24,847 nucleotides of DNA from Heteroscillospira sp050252415 (GCA_050252415.1 JBFWKZ010000019.1:1-24847); one strand, 5' to 3'; numbered from the stretch's first letter, positions 8,379 through 16,855 are shown. A program made the numbers and translations. Notes: a model not told the origin generated them from the letters alone.

Positions 8379-10445
8379 TTGAAAAAAAGATTTTTACCCA
8401 TACTATTTTCACTCGCGCTGTGTATAAGCCTCTTCGCCGTCGGCGGAGGCTCAGCGGAAGCTTTTTACGACATAAGCGATAACGACGTGTCGGAGGCGGC
8501 GGAGGTTCTGTCCGGACTCGGTATTCTCACAGGCTATACCGACGGCAGCTATAAACCCAACGAAGGACTGACGCGTGCTGAGTTTTGCGCGTTGGCAATA
8601 CGGGCCAGCGAATACAGCGATCAGGTCAGGAGCAGCGCATACCGTACGCTGTACACCGATCTCACGGCTTCACACTGGGCGGCGCCTTATGTCAATCTGG
8701 CTCAAGATGAAGGGCTTATTAACGGCTACGGCGATGGGACTTTTGGACCCGACGATCCGGTGACGGTTGCCCAGGCGGTTACGGTGGCTCTCCGTCTGTT
8801 GGGTTATACCTCCGATAATGTCGGTACCCTCTGGCCGCAGGACTATATGCAGATGGGTGATGATTTGGGCCTGACGGACGGGATCGATTCCGACGCCGAC
8901 AGTACTCTTACGCGAGGCCAGGCGGCTCTACTCTTTTATCATCTTCTTGGTGAGGAGACGGAGAGCGGCGACGACTATATCTCAAGCCTTGCCGATGGCA
9001 CCATATCCGATGCCGTCGTGCTGGACAACGATGACGAGGCCAACGACGGCACGACAGGACTCCTTCTCGCATACACGGCGAGCGGCGGCATAAGTACCTA
9101 TGAACAGGAGACCCAAATTTCCGATGCCATGATTAATCGGCGTGGAACGCTGCTTTTAGACAGCGATGGACTTGTTGAAGGCTTTGTGCCCGATGATGAA
9201 GCTTGGCATACAATTTCGCTGGGTGATGTTACCGCAGCGAAAATCACTTCATCCGGCAGCGTATCCTACGCCGTTCCAAGTGGCGCCGTAATGGTGATCG
9301 ATGATGATGTGACGACTTATGAAGATGGCTGGTACGATCTGGATGGGCGCGACAGCGTGACGATTTTTTATTCCTCTGCCGGAAATATCAATCTTGTGGT
9401 CGCTTCCGACTCACAGGAATATGAAGGCGTGATGCTGACCGGTTACTATGAATCGGTTACGCCAAATGCCAGCAACCCATCCACCATGACCATGATGGGT
9501 GCGGAACTTGACGTCGATTCGTCGGCGGTTTCAAGCCTTTCACAGTTTGATGTTGGAGACCGCATCACTGTGACCTTAAACGGCAGCGGAGAGGTCGTGT
9601 CCGCCACATCCCCTTCTACGAAGACAGCGGCTATGGTGGGAATTGTTAAGAGCGTAAGCGGCAAAGTCGCTACAGTGACGCTCTTCTCGGGAATCACCGT
9701 ATCCGGTACGATTTCCGGAAGTACGGATGATTTGACCGGCCAGCTTGTACGCGTTACCTCTTCCGGTGTTGGGAAACTTTCTCTATCCACAAGCGTATCG
9801 AGCAGTGTTTCCGGGACGCTGTCTGTCACAAGTGAAAAGCTTGGCAGCGTTCCGCTTGCAGATAATGTGACCATCTATGACCGGGTGGGTAACGGGATTC
9901 CGGTTGAGGTGGATCTTGACGACATTCAGACGTCAACGGTTTCATCTTCCGAAATTCTCTATGCCGCCACGAACAGCGACGGAGAGGTGAATCTCTTGGT
10001 GCTGAACGATGTCACCGGCAATGCTTATACTTACGGCATACTTTATACGGGTACAATGTCTACGACAACCGGCGGCCTCACCGCCACAAACCGCACTGTT
10101 TGTGTCGAAAATTACGATGGAACAACGGATGATTATATCGTAACCTCAAGCACGATAAAAGACGAGACGATAGGCGGAATTTCCGTGAAGAGCGACGGTA
10201 AGGTCGCAGGCGTGGCTACTCTCGAGAGCGAGAGTTCTGTGTCGCGCAGCAGCTTTGATGGAACCGATACCGTTACCATCGACGGTGTGGACGTACCGAT
10301 AAGCGACGATGTTCAGGTCTATAACTCCGAAAATGAAAATTGGATAACCCTCTCTGCCGCCAAAGCATATACCGACACCTTTACGGTGTATTACAGCGGT
10401 GAGATCGGCGAGGACGCGGTGGTGCGCATAGTCGTGATTGAATAG
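8379..10445 (+). CDS. Secreted S-layer homology (SLH) domain protein
   Basis: A secreted surface protein of 688 aa anchored to cell-wall polymers by SLH repeats. The signal peptide covers about 1-28 (MKKRFLPILFSLALCISLFA, ending near AEA). SLH1 covers about 30-75 (GILTGYTDGSYKPNEGLTRA), SLH2 about 92-140 (HWAAPYVNLAQDEGLINGYG) and a more divergent SLH3 about 152-192. The remaining 490 or so residues are rich in Ser, Thr, Val, Asp and Gly, with beta-type repeats and no family I recognise. The start is TTG at 8379, chosen because AGGAGG lies about 8 nt upstream at 8365-8370 and a perfect signal peptide follows. The start lies 13 bp after the permease stop, so it is probably the last gene of the exporter operon, which is unusual for an SLH protein. 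Confidence 0.9.
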   Translation: MKKRFLPILFSLALCISLFAVGGGSAEAFYDISDNDVSEAAEVLSGLGILTGYTDGSYKPNEGLTRAEFCALAIRASEYSDQVRSSAYRTLYTDLTASHWAAPYVNLAQDEGLINGYGDGTFGPDDPVTVAQAVTVALRLLGYTSDNVGTLWPQDYMQMGDDLGLTDGIDSDADSTLTRGQAALLFYHLLGEETESGDDYISSLADGTISDAVVLDNDDEANDGTTGLLLAYTASGGISTYEQETQISDAMINRRGTLLLDSDGLVEGFVPDDEAWHTISLGDVTAAKITSSGSVSYAVPSGAVMVIDDDVTTYEDGWYDLDGRDSVTIFYSSAGNINLVVASDSQEYEGVMLTGYYESVTPNASNPSTMTMMGAELDVDSSAVSSLSQFDVGDRITVTLNGSGEVVSATSPSTKTAAMVGIVKSVSGKVATVTLFSGITVSGTISGSTDDLTGQLVRVTSSGVGKLSLSTSVSSSVSGTLSVTSEKLGSVPLADNVTIYDRVGNGIPVEVDLDDIQTSTVSSSEILYAATNSDGEVNLLVLNDVTGNAYTYGILYTGTMSTTTGGLTATNRTVCVENYDGTTDDYIVTSSTIKDETIGGISVKSDGKVAGVATLESESSVSRSSFDGTDTVTIDGVDVPISDDVQVYNSENENWITLSAAKAYTDTFTVYYSGEIGEDAVVRIVVIE

Positions 10446-10467
10446 TCAATAGTAGATTGATATCATG

Positions 10468-10505
10468 AGAGCCGGTACAAACGATAGTTTTGTACCGGCT
10501 CTTAA
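10468..10505. terminator. Hairpin terminator between convergent genes
   Basis: A perfect 14-bp stem, AGAGCCGGTACAAA (10468-10481) with its complement (10489-10502), closes a 7-nt loop. The T run is short on both sides. Its position between the SLH gene (+) and the leftward phosphatase gene (-) suggests it serves both. Confidence 0.6.
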
Positions 10506-10529
10506 TGTTGCAGATAGGATGATTTTTTA

Positions 10530-11288
10530 TCAGACAATCAGTTTTCGCGCCTCGCCATAGCAGCTTTTATTACATGCCAAAATCGAGCACTTCTCGCGGT
10601 TATTGACAGGGCTGCCGGAAAAATCGGTTACGACCGCACCCGACTCCTGGACAATAAGGTGTCCTGCCGCGTGATCCCACGGTGAGAGAATATATTCAAA
10701 ATAGATGTCGCCGCGCCCCGCCGCAATGTAGCAGAGATCAAGTGCGGCGGAAGCCATCCTGCGCACATCCAACCCACGCTCAAAGAGCGCCTGCGCCGTG
10801 CGGAAGGATTTTGCCGCGATCTCGTGGTTATACGGCGAACTGCCAAAGAGAACGACGGCGTGTTGAATATCGCGGTTTGAAGCGGATATCGGCTTGCCGT
10901 TGAGATGTGCGCCGCGCCCCTTTTCCGCGGTAAAAAGCTCATCGAGATAGGGGTTATAGACAGCGCCTAAAACGGTCTCGCCATTTTGCTCAAGCGCAAT
11001 GGAAACACAGCTGTGGCGGAAACCGCGGACGAAATTTGTCGTACCGTCGATGGGATCGACAATAAAGACCCGTTTGCGTTCCAGATGCTCCGTTGTGCCG
11101 TCCTCTTCGCCCAGAAAGCCGGCCTCGGGACAGATAGCCAGCAATTCACGCTCAAGCAGTATTTGTATCTCGCGGTCAAACCGCGTCACGAGGTCGGCGC
11201 TTCCGGTCTTTTCCTCTGCGCCGATACGTTTTGCCGACAGCATCACGTTTCCTGCCCGGCGTATTACCCGTTCGATGTCATTTAGCAT
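10530..11288 (-). CDS. Inositol monophosphatase family protein
   Basis: A Mg2+-dependent phosphatase of the inositol monophosphatase/SuhB fold, cytoplasmic. The metal-binding motifs are visible: GEED (60-63), DPIDGTTNF (78-86) and SPWDHAAG near residue 205. At 252 aa it is a typical length. The ATG at 11288 has GGGAGGAG upstream, and the first 11 nt overlap the end of tex (11278-11288), so translation is coupled. Substrates in the family include inositol-1-phosphate, fructose-1,6-bisphosphate, NADP and PAP; the sequence alone does not choose between them. The context with tex and the ProX-like gene suggests a housekeeping role. No broken motif is seen. Confidence 0.9.
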   Translation of the reverse strand: MLNDIERVIRRAGNVMLSAKRIGAEEKTGSADLVTRFDREIQILLERELLAICPEAGFLGEEDGTTEHLERKRVFIVDPIDGTTNFVRGFRHSCVSIALEQNGETVLGAVYNPYLDELFTAEKGRGAHLNGKPISASNRDIQHAVVLFGSSPYNHEIAAKSFRTAQALFERGLDVRRMASAALDLCYIAAGRGDIYFEYILSPWDHAAGHLIVQESGAVVTDFSGSPVNNREKCSILACNKSCYGEARKLIV

Positions 11289-13434
11289 GGTTCTCCTCCC
11301 TTACCTGCTTTATAGACAGAGAGATACGTTTTTTCTTTTCGTCGACTTCGAGGACGACCACCCGGACAACATCTCCAACGGAGACGGCTTCGGAGGGATG
11401 GCGGATGAATTTATTGCAGATCTGTGAGATATGCACCAGTCCGTCCTGATGGACGCCGATATCGACAAAGGCGCCGAAGTCGATGACGTTGCGGACCGTT
11501 CCGCTGAGGACCATACCGGGCTTGAGGTCACTGATCTCCATAATGTCGCTGCGCAAAATGGGCTGAGGGAGTTCATCGCGCGGGTCGCGTCCCGGCTTTT
11601 GCAGCTCCCTTATGAGATCATGCAGTGTAGGAATGCCCACAACGCAAAATGCCGCCGCCTGAGCTTCACCAACTTTTGCCAGACGTGCGGGCAACTCCGG
11701 AATGCCGCTCATTTTTACATCAATGAGTGAGTAGCCGCAGAGTGAGAGAAGCTTTTCCGCGGCAGGATAGCTCTCCGGGTGGACAGCGGTATTATCCAGA
11801 ATACTGTCTGATTCCGGTACGCGCAAAAATCCTGCGCACTGTTCATAAGCCTTTGGGCCGAGTTTGGGAACCTTAAGGAGCTGCCTGCGTGTGGCAAAGG
11901 CCCCGTTTTCCTCGCGATATTGGACGATATTTTTTGCCGTCGCGGCGCTTAGGCCGGAAACATGCCTCAGGAGAGCGGGTGAGGCCGTATTCATATCCAC
12001 ACCGACAGCATTTACACAGTCTTCCACGACCCCGGCAAGGGCCTCGTCGAGCCGTGCCTGCGGCATATCATGCTGATACTGACCCACGCCTATAGACTTG
12101 GGATCGATCTTTACGAGCTCGGCCAAAGGGTCCTGAAGCCGCCGGGCAATCGATACGGCGGAGCGGAGAGAGACGTCGTAATCGGGAAATTCCTCGGCGC
12201 CGAGCTGAGATGCGGAATAGACCGAGGCGCCCGCCTCGCTGACCACCATGTAGCCCACGTCCGGTATCGTACGGATCAGTTCAGCAATAAATTTTTCCGA
12301 TTCGCGTGAAGCCGTGCCGTTGCCGATGGCGATGTGCCGCACGCCGTGGGTTTCAATCATCTGCTTTAGCGCTTTTGCCGCCTGCTCCGTTTTATTGTGC
12401 GGCGGCGTGGGGTAGACAACGCCCGTATCCAGCACCTTCCCGGTGGCGTCGACGACGGCAATTTTACACCCTGTACGGTAGCCCGGATCAAAGCCCATGG
12501 TGACAGCGCCTTTGACAGGCGGCTGCATCAGCAGAGGGCGCAGGTTGAGCGCAAAATTGTGTATGGCGCCCTCCGCCGCAAGGTCGGTGAGGTGGGCGCG
12601 TATCTCACGCTCCATAGACGGTGCGATCAGCCGGCTGTAAGCGTCCTCTGCGGCACTTCTAACAAAGGCTGAGCCGGGAGCGGCGGGCTTTATGACCGAT
12701 CGGACGGCTATGCTCAACGCAGACGGCCGGTCGATTTCCAGACCGACTTTTAAAAAGCCCTCTTTCTCACCGCGGTTTATGGCAAGTATTTGATGGCCCT
12801 GAAGCTTGGGGAGAACCTGACTAAAATCATAATAGAGCCGGTATACGCTGTCCGCCTCACCGGCGGCAACCGAGATAAGCTGCGCAAAGCGCAGCATCAG
12901 CTCACGCAGAGCTTTGCGGACCGATGCGTCGTCCGAGACGATTTCGGCGATGATATCACTTGCTCCGGCGAGCGCCGCTTCGAGCGTATCAATTTGTTTT
13001 TTTGGGTTTACATAATCCTTGGCGAGCGATTCGGGCGGGCACGTCTGTTCCAGAATAGCAGCGGCCAGCGGCTCGAGACCCTTTTCCTTTGCGATCGTCG
13101 CCCTTGTGCGGCGCTTTTGCTTATACGGGCGGTAGAGGTCTTCGGCCTCCGCAAGCGTTTGGGATGCCTCAACAGCGTTTTTCAGCTCCGGCGTAAGCTT
13201 GTCCTGCAGTGCAATGGCGCGCAGAATCTCCTCTTGCCGCTGCGCAAGATTACGCAGATACTGAAGCCTGTCGGCAATCCCGCGGATGGCGGTGTCGTCC
13301 ATCGTGCCGTGCATTTCCTTGCGGTAGCGCGCGATAAATGGAACGGTATTGCCCTCGTCAATCAGGTTAATGACATTTTGGACGTGCGCCTCGCTCTTAC
13401 TAAATTCGCGGGCGATGATTTTTGCACTATCCAT
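11278..13434 (-). CDS. tex: Tex-family RNA-binding transcription accessory protein
   Basis: A nucleic-acid-binding protein of 718 aa, the usual length for Tex. It has an N-terminal helical Tex domain (1-about 190, EGNTVPFIARYRKE), an YqgF/RNase H-like domain (about 310-440, MGFDPGYRTGCKIAVVD), helix-hairpin-helix segments (about 490-560, NTASPALLRHVSGLSAATAK) and a C-terminal S1 domain (about 638-710, GTVRNVIDFGAFVDIGVHQDG). Tex homologues affect transcription and RNA handling. The ATG at 13432-13434 directly abuts the TGA of the upstream ProX-like gene (TGAATG), and its stop overlaps the phosphatase start. The three genes therefore form one coupled operon. Confidence 0.96.
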   Translation of the reverse strand: MDSAKIIAREFSKSEAHVQNVINLIDEGNTVPFIARYRKEMHGTMDDTAIRGIADRLQYLRNLAQRQEEILRAIALQDKLTPELKNAVEASQTLAEAEDLYRPYKQKRRTRATIAKEKGLEPLAAAILEQTCPPESLAKDYVNPKKQIDTLEAALAGASDIIAEIVSDDASVRKALRELMLRFAQLISVAAGEADSVYRLYYDFSQVLPKLQGHQILAINRGEKEGFLKVGLEIDRPSALSIAVRSVIKPAAPGSAFVRSAAEDAYSRLIAPSMEREIRAHLTDLAAEGAIHNFALNLRPLLMQPPVKGAVTMGFDPGYRTGCKIAVVDATGKVLDTGVVYPTPPHNKTEQAAKALKQMIETHGVRHIAIGNGTASRESEKFIAELIRTIPDVGYMVVSEAGASVYSASQLGAEEFPDYDVSLRSAVSIARRLQDPLAELVKIDPKSIGVGQYQHDMPQARLDEALAGVVEDCVNAVGVDMNTASPALLRHVSGLSAATAKNIVQYREENGAFATRRQLLKVPKLGPKAYEQCAGFLRVPESDSILDNTAVHPESYPAAEKLLSLCGYSLIDVKMSGIPELPARLAKVGEAQAAAFCVVGIPTLHDLIRELQKPGRDPRDELPQPILRSDIMEISDLKPGMVLSGTVRNVIDFGAFVDIGVHQDGLVHISQICNKFIRHPSEAVSVGDVVRVVVLEVDEKKKRISLSIKQVREENHAK

Positions 13435-14007
13435 TCAGGCATCCTCGCCATCGGGAAGATCGACGATCGTCGGCGTAACACCCAGAGCGGGAAGTAGTCT
13501 TTCCAGCAGGTCGGCGACGGCAATCTTAAGCGAACTGGTGCTGACGCAGGGATGACAGCCGAAGTACTCATCTTCCAGCACAGGCCTGTCTATGATGAGG
13601 TGCACGCGCTGCTCGGTATCGTTAATAAGGCCCAGAACCGTGACGGAGCCGGGACGCAATCCAAGCAGCGCCGACATATTTTCCGCCGAGGCGAAAGAGA
13701 GACGTGAGGTGCCGATACGCTTTGAAAGCGTTTTGGTTTTAAACGGCTTGTCCCCAGGCATTAAAAGCAGATAAAATTTCGTACCCTGCCTGTTGCAGAG
13801 AAACAGGTTTTTGCATATTCGTATACCAAGCAGCTTTTCAACCTCATGGCAATCCTCAATGGTGTCCGTATGATCATGGTCAAGACGGCGATAGGGTATG
13901 CTGAGTTTATCTAGAAATTCATAGCAGCGCACTTCCACCGGGTCCCGCCCCGCTAAAGAAGCCGGCGGACCGGAATAAAGTGTGGGGTCTATGTGGATTT
14001 GGTGCAT
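13435..14007 (-). CDS. ProX-like aminoacyl-tRNA editing domain protein (YbaK/EbsC family)
   Basis: A free-standing editing-domain protein of 190 aa, of the family that hydrolyses mischarged Ala-tRNA(Pro) or related species. Typical features are DKLSIPYRRLDHDHTDTIED, the segment KNLFLCNRQGTKFYLLLMPG, KTLSKRIGTSRLSFASAENM, and the C-terminal signature LGLRPGSVTVLGLINDTEQ followed by FGCHPCVSTSSLKI. The last part fits the prolyl-tRNA-synthetase-associated/PrdX subgroup. AAAGGAG sits about 9 nt before the ATG. It is the first gene of the operon with tex and the phosphatase. The exact editing substrate is inferred from the family. Confidence 0.9.
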   Translation of the reverse strand: MHQIHIDPTLYSGPPASLAGRDPVEVRCYEFLDKLSIPYRRLDHDHTDTIEDCHEVEKLLGIRICKNLFLCNRQGTKFYLLLMPGDKPFKTKTLSKRIGTSRLSFASAENMSALLGLRPGSVTVLGLINDTEQRVHLIIDRPVLEDEYFGCHPCVSTSSLKIAVADLLERLLPALGVTPTIVDLPDGEDA

Positions 14008-14040
14008 TTTTGTTATCTCCTTTGGGAAAATCGTAAGCCC

Positions 14041-14046
14041 ATTGTA
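14041..14046 (-). promoter_or_regulatory. Candidate -10 of the ProX-tex-phosphatase operon
   Basis: The minus-strand hexamer TACAAT (5 of 6 to consensus) lies about 34 nt upstream of the start at 14007. The matching -35 is weak (TTTAAC at 17-bp spacing), so this is tentative. Confidence 0.35.
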
Positions 14047-14081
14047 GCATAACCGAGTACAAAGTTAAAGAAGCAGAGCAG

Positions 14082-14110
14082 TTGTTTTTTTATGTGCCTT
14101 ATGTTATAAT
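14082..14110 (+). promoter_or_regulatory. Promoter of the cytidylate-kinase-like gene
   Basis: TTGTTT (14082-14087) and a perfect TATAAT (14105-14110) are 17 bp apart. Transcription would begin near 14117, about 40 nt before the ATG at 14157. The longer frame opening at 14082 begins inside this promoter, which argues for the later start. Confidence 0.55.
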
Positions 14111-14156
14111 GAATTTGTCGAAAAAGTTTCGGATAGGCGCTGGAAAGGATGATTTT

Positions 14157-14771
14157 ATGGAAGACATCATCATTACAATAAGCAGGGAATATGGCTGTGG
14201 TGCCCGGGAAGTGGGCGAAACGTTGGCCAATAAGCTGGGGATTCCCTATTATGACAAGCGACTGATAAAAATTGCCGCTGAGCGCAGCGGCTTGGCACCG
14301 GAATTTATCGAGAAGACGGAGCAGCGCGCGGCCGGCGGCATTTTTTATGGCATCAACTCCACTGAGAGTACGGTGGGCGGCGTCGTACCCGGAGGCACTT
14401 CGCTTGCCGATCAGGTATATCTGGCTCAATTCGGCGCGATACGGGAGATAGCCGCGAAGGGAAGCTGCGTCATTGTCGGCAGATGTGCCGACGTCATTTT
14501 GAAAGACGATTACAAATGTCTGAATATTTTCCTCCATGCGCCCCTGGAGCAACGCATAAAACGCGCGGTTGAGGTATATGGCATCAATCCCAATGGGGCT
14601 GCGCACACCGTTCGGGAGACCGACAAGGCAAGATCACGTCACTATAAGTATTACAGCGACAAAAAATGGGGAAATGCCGAGAATTACGATATATCCATGA
14701 ATATGGAAAAGTTTTCAATTAACGGAGCGGTCCGCATTCTTTTAAAAGCGCTCGATACCATGGCCATTTGA
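14157..14771 (+). CDS. Cytidylate kinase-like family protein
   Basis: A 204-aa protein of the cytidylate-kinase-2-like P-loop family. The N terminus IITISREYGCGAREVGETLANKLG gives a degenerate P-loop (GCGAREVG). YYDKRLIKIAAERSGL follows, and a conserved CVIVGRCADVIL block lies at about 104-115. LEQRIKRAVEVYGI and DKARSRHYKYYSDKKWG correspond to the lid region. The family is common in Clostridia and its substrate is not established; it is distinct from the essential Cmk. The start at 14157 has AAAGGAT upstream and excludes 25 unlikely N-terminal residues. The gene is monocistronic, with its own promoter and terminator. Confidence 0.88.
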   Translation: MEDIIITISREYGCGAREVGETLANKLGIPYYDKRLIKIAAERSGLAPEFIEKTEQRAAGGIFYGINSTESTVGGVVPGGTSLADQVYLAQFGAIREIAAKGSCVIVGRCADVILKDDYKCLNIFLHAPLEQRIKRAVEVYGINPNGAAHTVRETDKARSRHYKYYSDKKWGNAENYDISMNMEKFSINGAVRILLKALDTMAI

Positions 14772-14794
14772 CAGCCTGATTAACGATACATAAT

Positions 14795-14824
14795 AATAGC
14801 GCCCGATACGGGCGCTATTTTTTT
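14795..14824 (+). terminator. Intrinsic terminator after the cytidylate-kinase-like gene
   Basis: AATAGCGCCCG (14795-14805) pairs with CGGGCGCTATT (14809-14819) around a 3-nt loop, followed by a run of T to 14824. It sits 24 nt after the stop codon and is a textbook intrinsic terminator. Confidence 0.9.
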
Positions 14825-14888
14825 GGTATTTTATAGTGTGCTCCTGCATAAAATAGAACAACATATGAAAAATGCATGGAGGAAACCT

Positions 14889-15482
14889 ATGAAAAAAATG
14901 ATCGCATCGATCCTGGCGGTGATGACGCTCGTATTCGTCGGGAGCCCCGCATTTGCAACATACGCCAAAGAGACAGACTATATGAACACGATGCTGCAGG
15001 CGGCAGTGGCCGGAGATTGGGACACAGGACAAAACGCCCAGTTTGGAAGGAATGCAAAGATTGATGAAGAAGGGTTGGATTACATTAAAATCAGCTTTGA
15101 GGATCTCTACCTGCTCGCCAAGATCATCTATGCCGAAGCAGGCAGCCAGTGGCTGCCAGACGACTGGAAAATGTGTGTGGGAGAAGTTGTCCTCAATCGT
15201 GTGGACAGCCCGGAATTTCCCAATACCATTGTTGAGGTCATTTATCAGCCCGGACAATACTACGGTGCCGACAGCAGCTATTTCGCCGCCCTCAATCCGG
15301 ATATGCGCTGTGCCCAGCTGGCCTTAAGACTGCTCGAAGGCGAACGGGTGATGAACAGACCTTCAGTGGTGTTTCAGGCAAATTTCCGTCAGGGCGGCGG
15401 CGTTCACCTCTCGTATTATGATGAGGTCCTGGGATGGACGTATTTTTGTGACAGCTGCAAAACGAATTTATATACGGTATAG
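14889..15482 (+). CDS. Secreted cell wall hydrolase, SleB/CwlJ (Hydrolase_2) type
   Basis: A secreted protein of 197 aa with a signal peptide (MKKMIASILAVMTLVFVGSP, cleavage near AFA-TYA). It is followed by a domain with the hallmarks of SleB/CwlJ lytic enzymes: LLAKIIYAEAGSQW with the catalytic-type Glu in YAEA, MCVGEVVLNRVDSPEFPNTI, and VIYQPGQYYGA. The family attacks peptidoglycan, often spore cortex, but vegetative members exist and no spore-specific clue is visible. GGAGGAAAC precedes the ATG at 14889. An upstream TTG frame from 14823 overlaps the previous terminator and is rejected. The cortex role is inference. Confidence 0.88.
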   Translation: MKKMIASILAVMTLVFVGSPAFATYAKETDYMNTMLQAAVAGDWDTGQNAQFGRNAKIDEEGLDYIKISFEDLYLLAKIIYAEAGSQWLPDDWKMCVGEVVLNRVDSPEFPNTIVEVIYQPGQYYGADSSYFAALNPDMRCAQLALRLLEGERVMNRPSVVFQANFRQGGGVHLSYYDEVLGWTYFCDSCKTNLYTV

Positions 15483-15841
15483 CGTCTTAGCAGAGTGATA
15501 ATCCCCAAAGGCCGCGTTTAGAGTGTATTTTCGTTAATAGTAGAAAATATACGTATAAACCTCCGGATTAAGATACCGGACAATGCGGCGCAGACTGCCG
15601 GAAAAGCCCGACGGGCTAGCTACAAGACTAAGTTGAAAATTACCTCATACAACAAACGCCTCATTTCCAAATAGCTTCGGAAATGAGGCGTTTAAGCATA
15701 TAAACGTCGATGAAAACAAAAAAATAATATTAAAAATGAGACACTTAAATAAAAAAATTTTACTGCACTTACAAGCTCATCGCTGAATTGAATTTGCTTC
15801 TATTCCACAGCAGCTACTGATAGCGGATAGAACCAATAAAC
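15483..15841. other. Noncoding gap between convergent genes, with several small hairpins
   Basis: No gene is supported. Three small hairpins lie in a row: TCCGG/CCGGA (15562-15580), CGGC/GCCG (15586-15600) and AGCCC/GGGCT (15605-15617). A strong 15-bp hairpin follows at 15654-15693, then an A-rich stretch. The small hairpins could be a structured RNA in the hydrolase 3' region; I match them to no known riboswitch. Confidence 0.5.
15654..15693. terminator. Hairpin between convergent hydrolase and Ig-like genes
   Basis: A perfect 15-bp stem (AAACGCCTCATTTCC at 15654-15668 with its complement at 15679-15693) closes a 10-nt loop. The T run is weak on both strands. It is the strongest structure between these convergent genes and probably ends transcription in either direction. 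Confidence 0.6.
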
Positions 15842-16204
15842 CTACTTTACGAAAACGGTAATAGGACGCGAGCTCAGTTTCCCGTCTCCGCTTTGTACCC
15901 ATACGTTCCCGATACCCGAAGATATCGCCGTCAAAACGCCGTCCTCACTGACGGTAAAAGCATTGCCCGTCACTTTATAGTCCCAAGACAGCGCAAGAGC
16001 CTGGCATTGCTTAGCCGTGGCAATACGCCCATCCTCTGTATATCCTTCCACATCCAATTGCATGCGCACACCAGGTACGAGGCTAATGGAGTCCGGGTGG
16101 ATAACAAGCTTGGTTACCGGCGATGTTTGAGACTGCATCGCCAGCAGCACATACAGTAAGACCAGGACCGCTGCGCCGCAGAATATTCCCCATCGCTTTT
16201 TCAT
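15842..16204 (-). CDS. Small membrane-anchored protein with Ig-like (BIG2) domain
   Basis: A 120-aa protein with an N-terminal signal anchor (about 6-23, WGIFCGAAVLVLLYVLL) and a short bacterial Ig-like domain. The visible pattern is VTKLVIHPDSISLVPGVRMQLDV, then ALALSWDYKVTGNAFTVSEDG and VLTAISSGIGNVWVQSGDG, matching the BIG2 scheme (start strand, Trp, DGVLTAISSG turn). It would sit on the outer membrane face or in the wall. Function is unknown; such domains mediate adhesion or packing. The ribosome site is weak (GGGGAT), but a promoter with TATAAT lies at 16278-16306. Confidence 0.75.
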   Translation of the reverse strand: MKKRWGIFCGAAVLVLLYVLLAMQSQTSPVTKLVIHPDSISLVPGVRMQLDVEGYTEDGRIATAKQCQALALSWDYKVTGNAFTVSEDGVLTAISSGIGNVWVQSGDGKLSSRPITVFVK

Positions 16205-16277
16205 TATACTATCCCCAAGCGCCTTTTCGCAACGGTCATAATCAATCTTTCCTTACACATTCCAACCTAATTGCTTA

Positions 16278-16306
16278 ATTATACCCTGCCAGCTTAGATC
16301 TTTCCA
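16278..16306 (-). promoter_or_regulatory. Promoter of the Ig-like gene
   Basis: On the minus strand TGGAAA (16301-16306) and a perfect TATAAT (16278-16283) are 17 bp apart. Transcription would begin near 16271, about 67 nt before the start codon at 16204. Confidence 0.5.
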
Positions 16307-16336
16307 GCAAATCATGATCAATACCTCGTCTCAGGG

Positions 16337-16374
16337 AAAAAGAAAAGGGACGGACAGTCTAAACTGTCCGTCCC
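16337..16374 (-). terminator. Terminator of the oxygen-defence operon
   Basis: A 12-bp perfect stem (GGGACGGACAGT at 16347-16358 with its complement at 16363-16374) and a 4-nt loop are followed on the minus strand by TTTTCTTTTT. It lies about 75 nt after the desulfoferrodoxin stop. Confidence 0.85.
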
Positions 16375-16449
16375 GCCACCGGAAATTAATACAGTTTAAT
16401 AGCTGGCCAAAGCGCCGGCTTATATCATGCCGGGCTTTTTGAGAATCAA

Positions 16450-16830
16450 TCAGATCTCCTTTTTCCAGAGGCCGTGCAGATTGCAGTAGGCAAATGCCGC
16501 TATGGGCTTATCACCGGTAAGAGCAAAGGCAACTTTAGGTTCGTCGCCGGGTTTAAGGGACTTGCGCTGTCCGCCGTGCTCCGTCTGGAGATAGACCCAC
16601 TGGATCAGATGCTCCTCAGTCATGGGATGCGGGGCAGAACCGACCGCCACAGTCACAATATCGCCGCTGACGGAGACGACGGGGACATGCTTTTCAAGGC
16701 TGGCATCCACGCTGCCGGGGACAAGCTCGCTCATATTTTCGCCGCAGCAGACGACGGGGACTCCGGAATCATGGATCTTGCCGATGATGTTGCCGCAATG
16801 CTTGCAGATGTAAAATTTTTGTTCACTCAT
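16450..16830 (-). CDS. dfx: Desulfoferrodoxin (superoxide reductase)
   Basis: A cytoplasmic 126-aa superoxide reductase converting superoxide to hydrogen peroxide with rubredoxin-type electrons. The N-terminal desulforedoxin centre has C9, C12, C28 and C29. The catalytic centre has EKH with H48, then H68, H74, C116 and H119 (YCNLHGLW). All ligands are intact, so this is a 2Fe-type enzyme. The start was set at 16830 because AGGAGG lies 8 nt upstream; the longer frame (to 16989) overlaps the rubrerythrin gene and is rejected. It is the last gene of the rubredoxin/rubrerythrin operon, 25 bp after rubrerythrin, so superoxide and the peroxide it makes would be handled by neighbours. Confidence 0.95.
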   Translation of the reverse strand: MSEQKFYICKHCGNIIGKIHDSGVPVVCCGENMSELVPGSVDASLEKHVPVVSVSGDIVTVAVGSAPHPMTEEHLIQWVYLQTEHGGQRKSLKPGDEPKVAFALTGDKPIAAFAYCNLHGLWKKEI

Positions 16831-16855
16831 AATGTTAACCTCCTGTAAATTTATA

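Noticed and set aside
15611..15625. GGCTAGCTACAA, resembling the core of an artificial DNA enzyme
   Set aside because: A 12-nt match to an in vitro selected sequence; coincidence in natural DNA.
15555..15625. Known riboswitch (c-di-GMP, SAM, TPP, cobalamin)
   Set aside because: None of the conserved core motifs I know from these classes is present.
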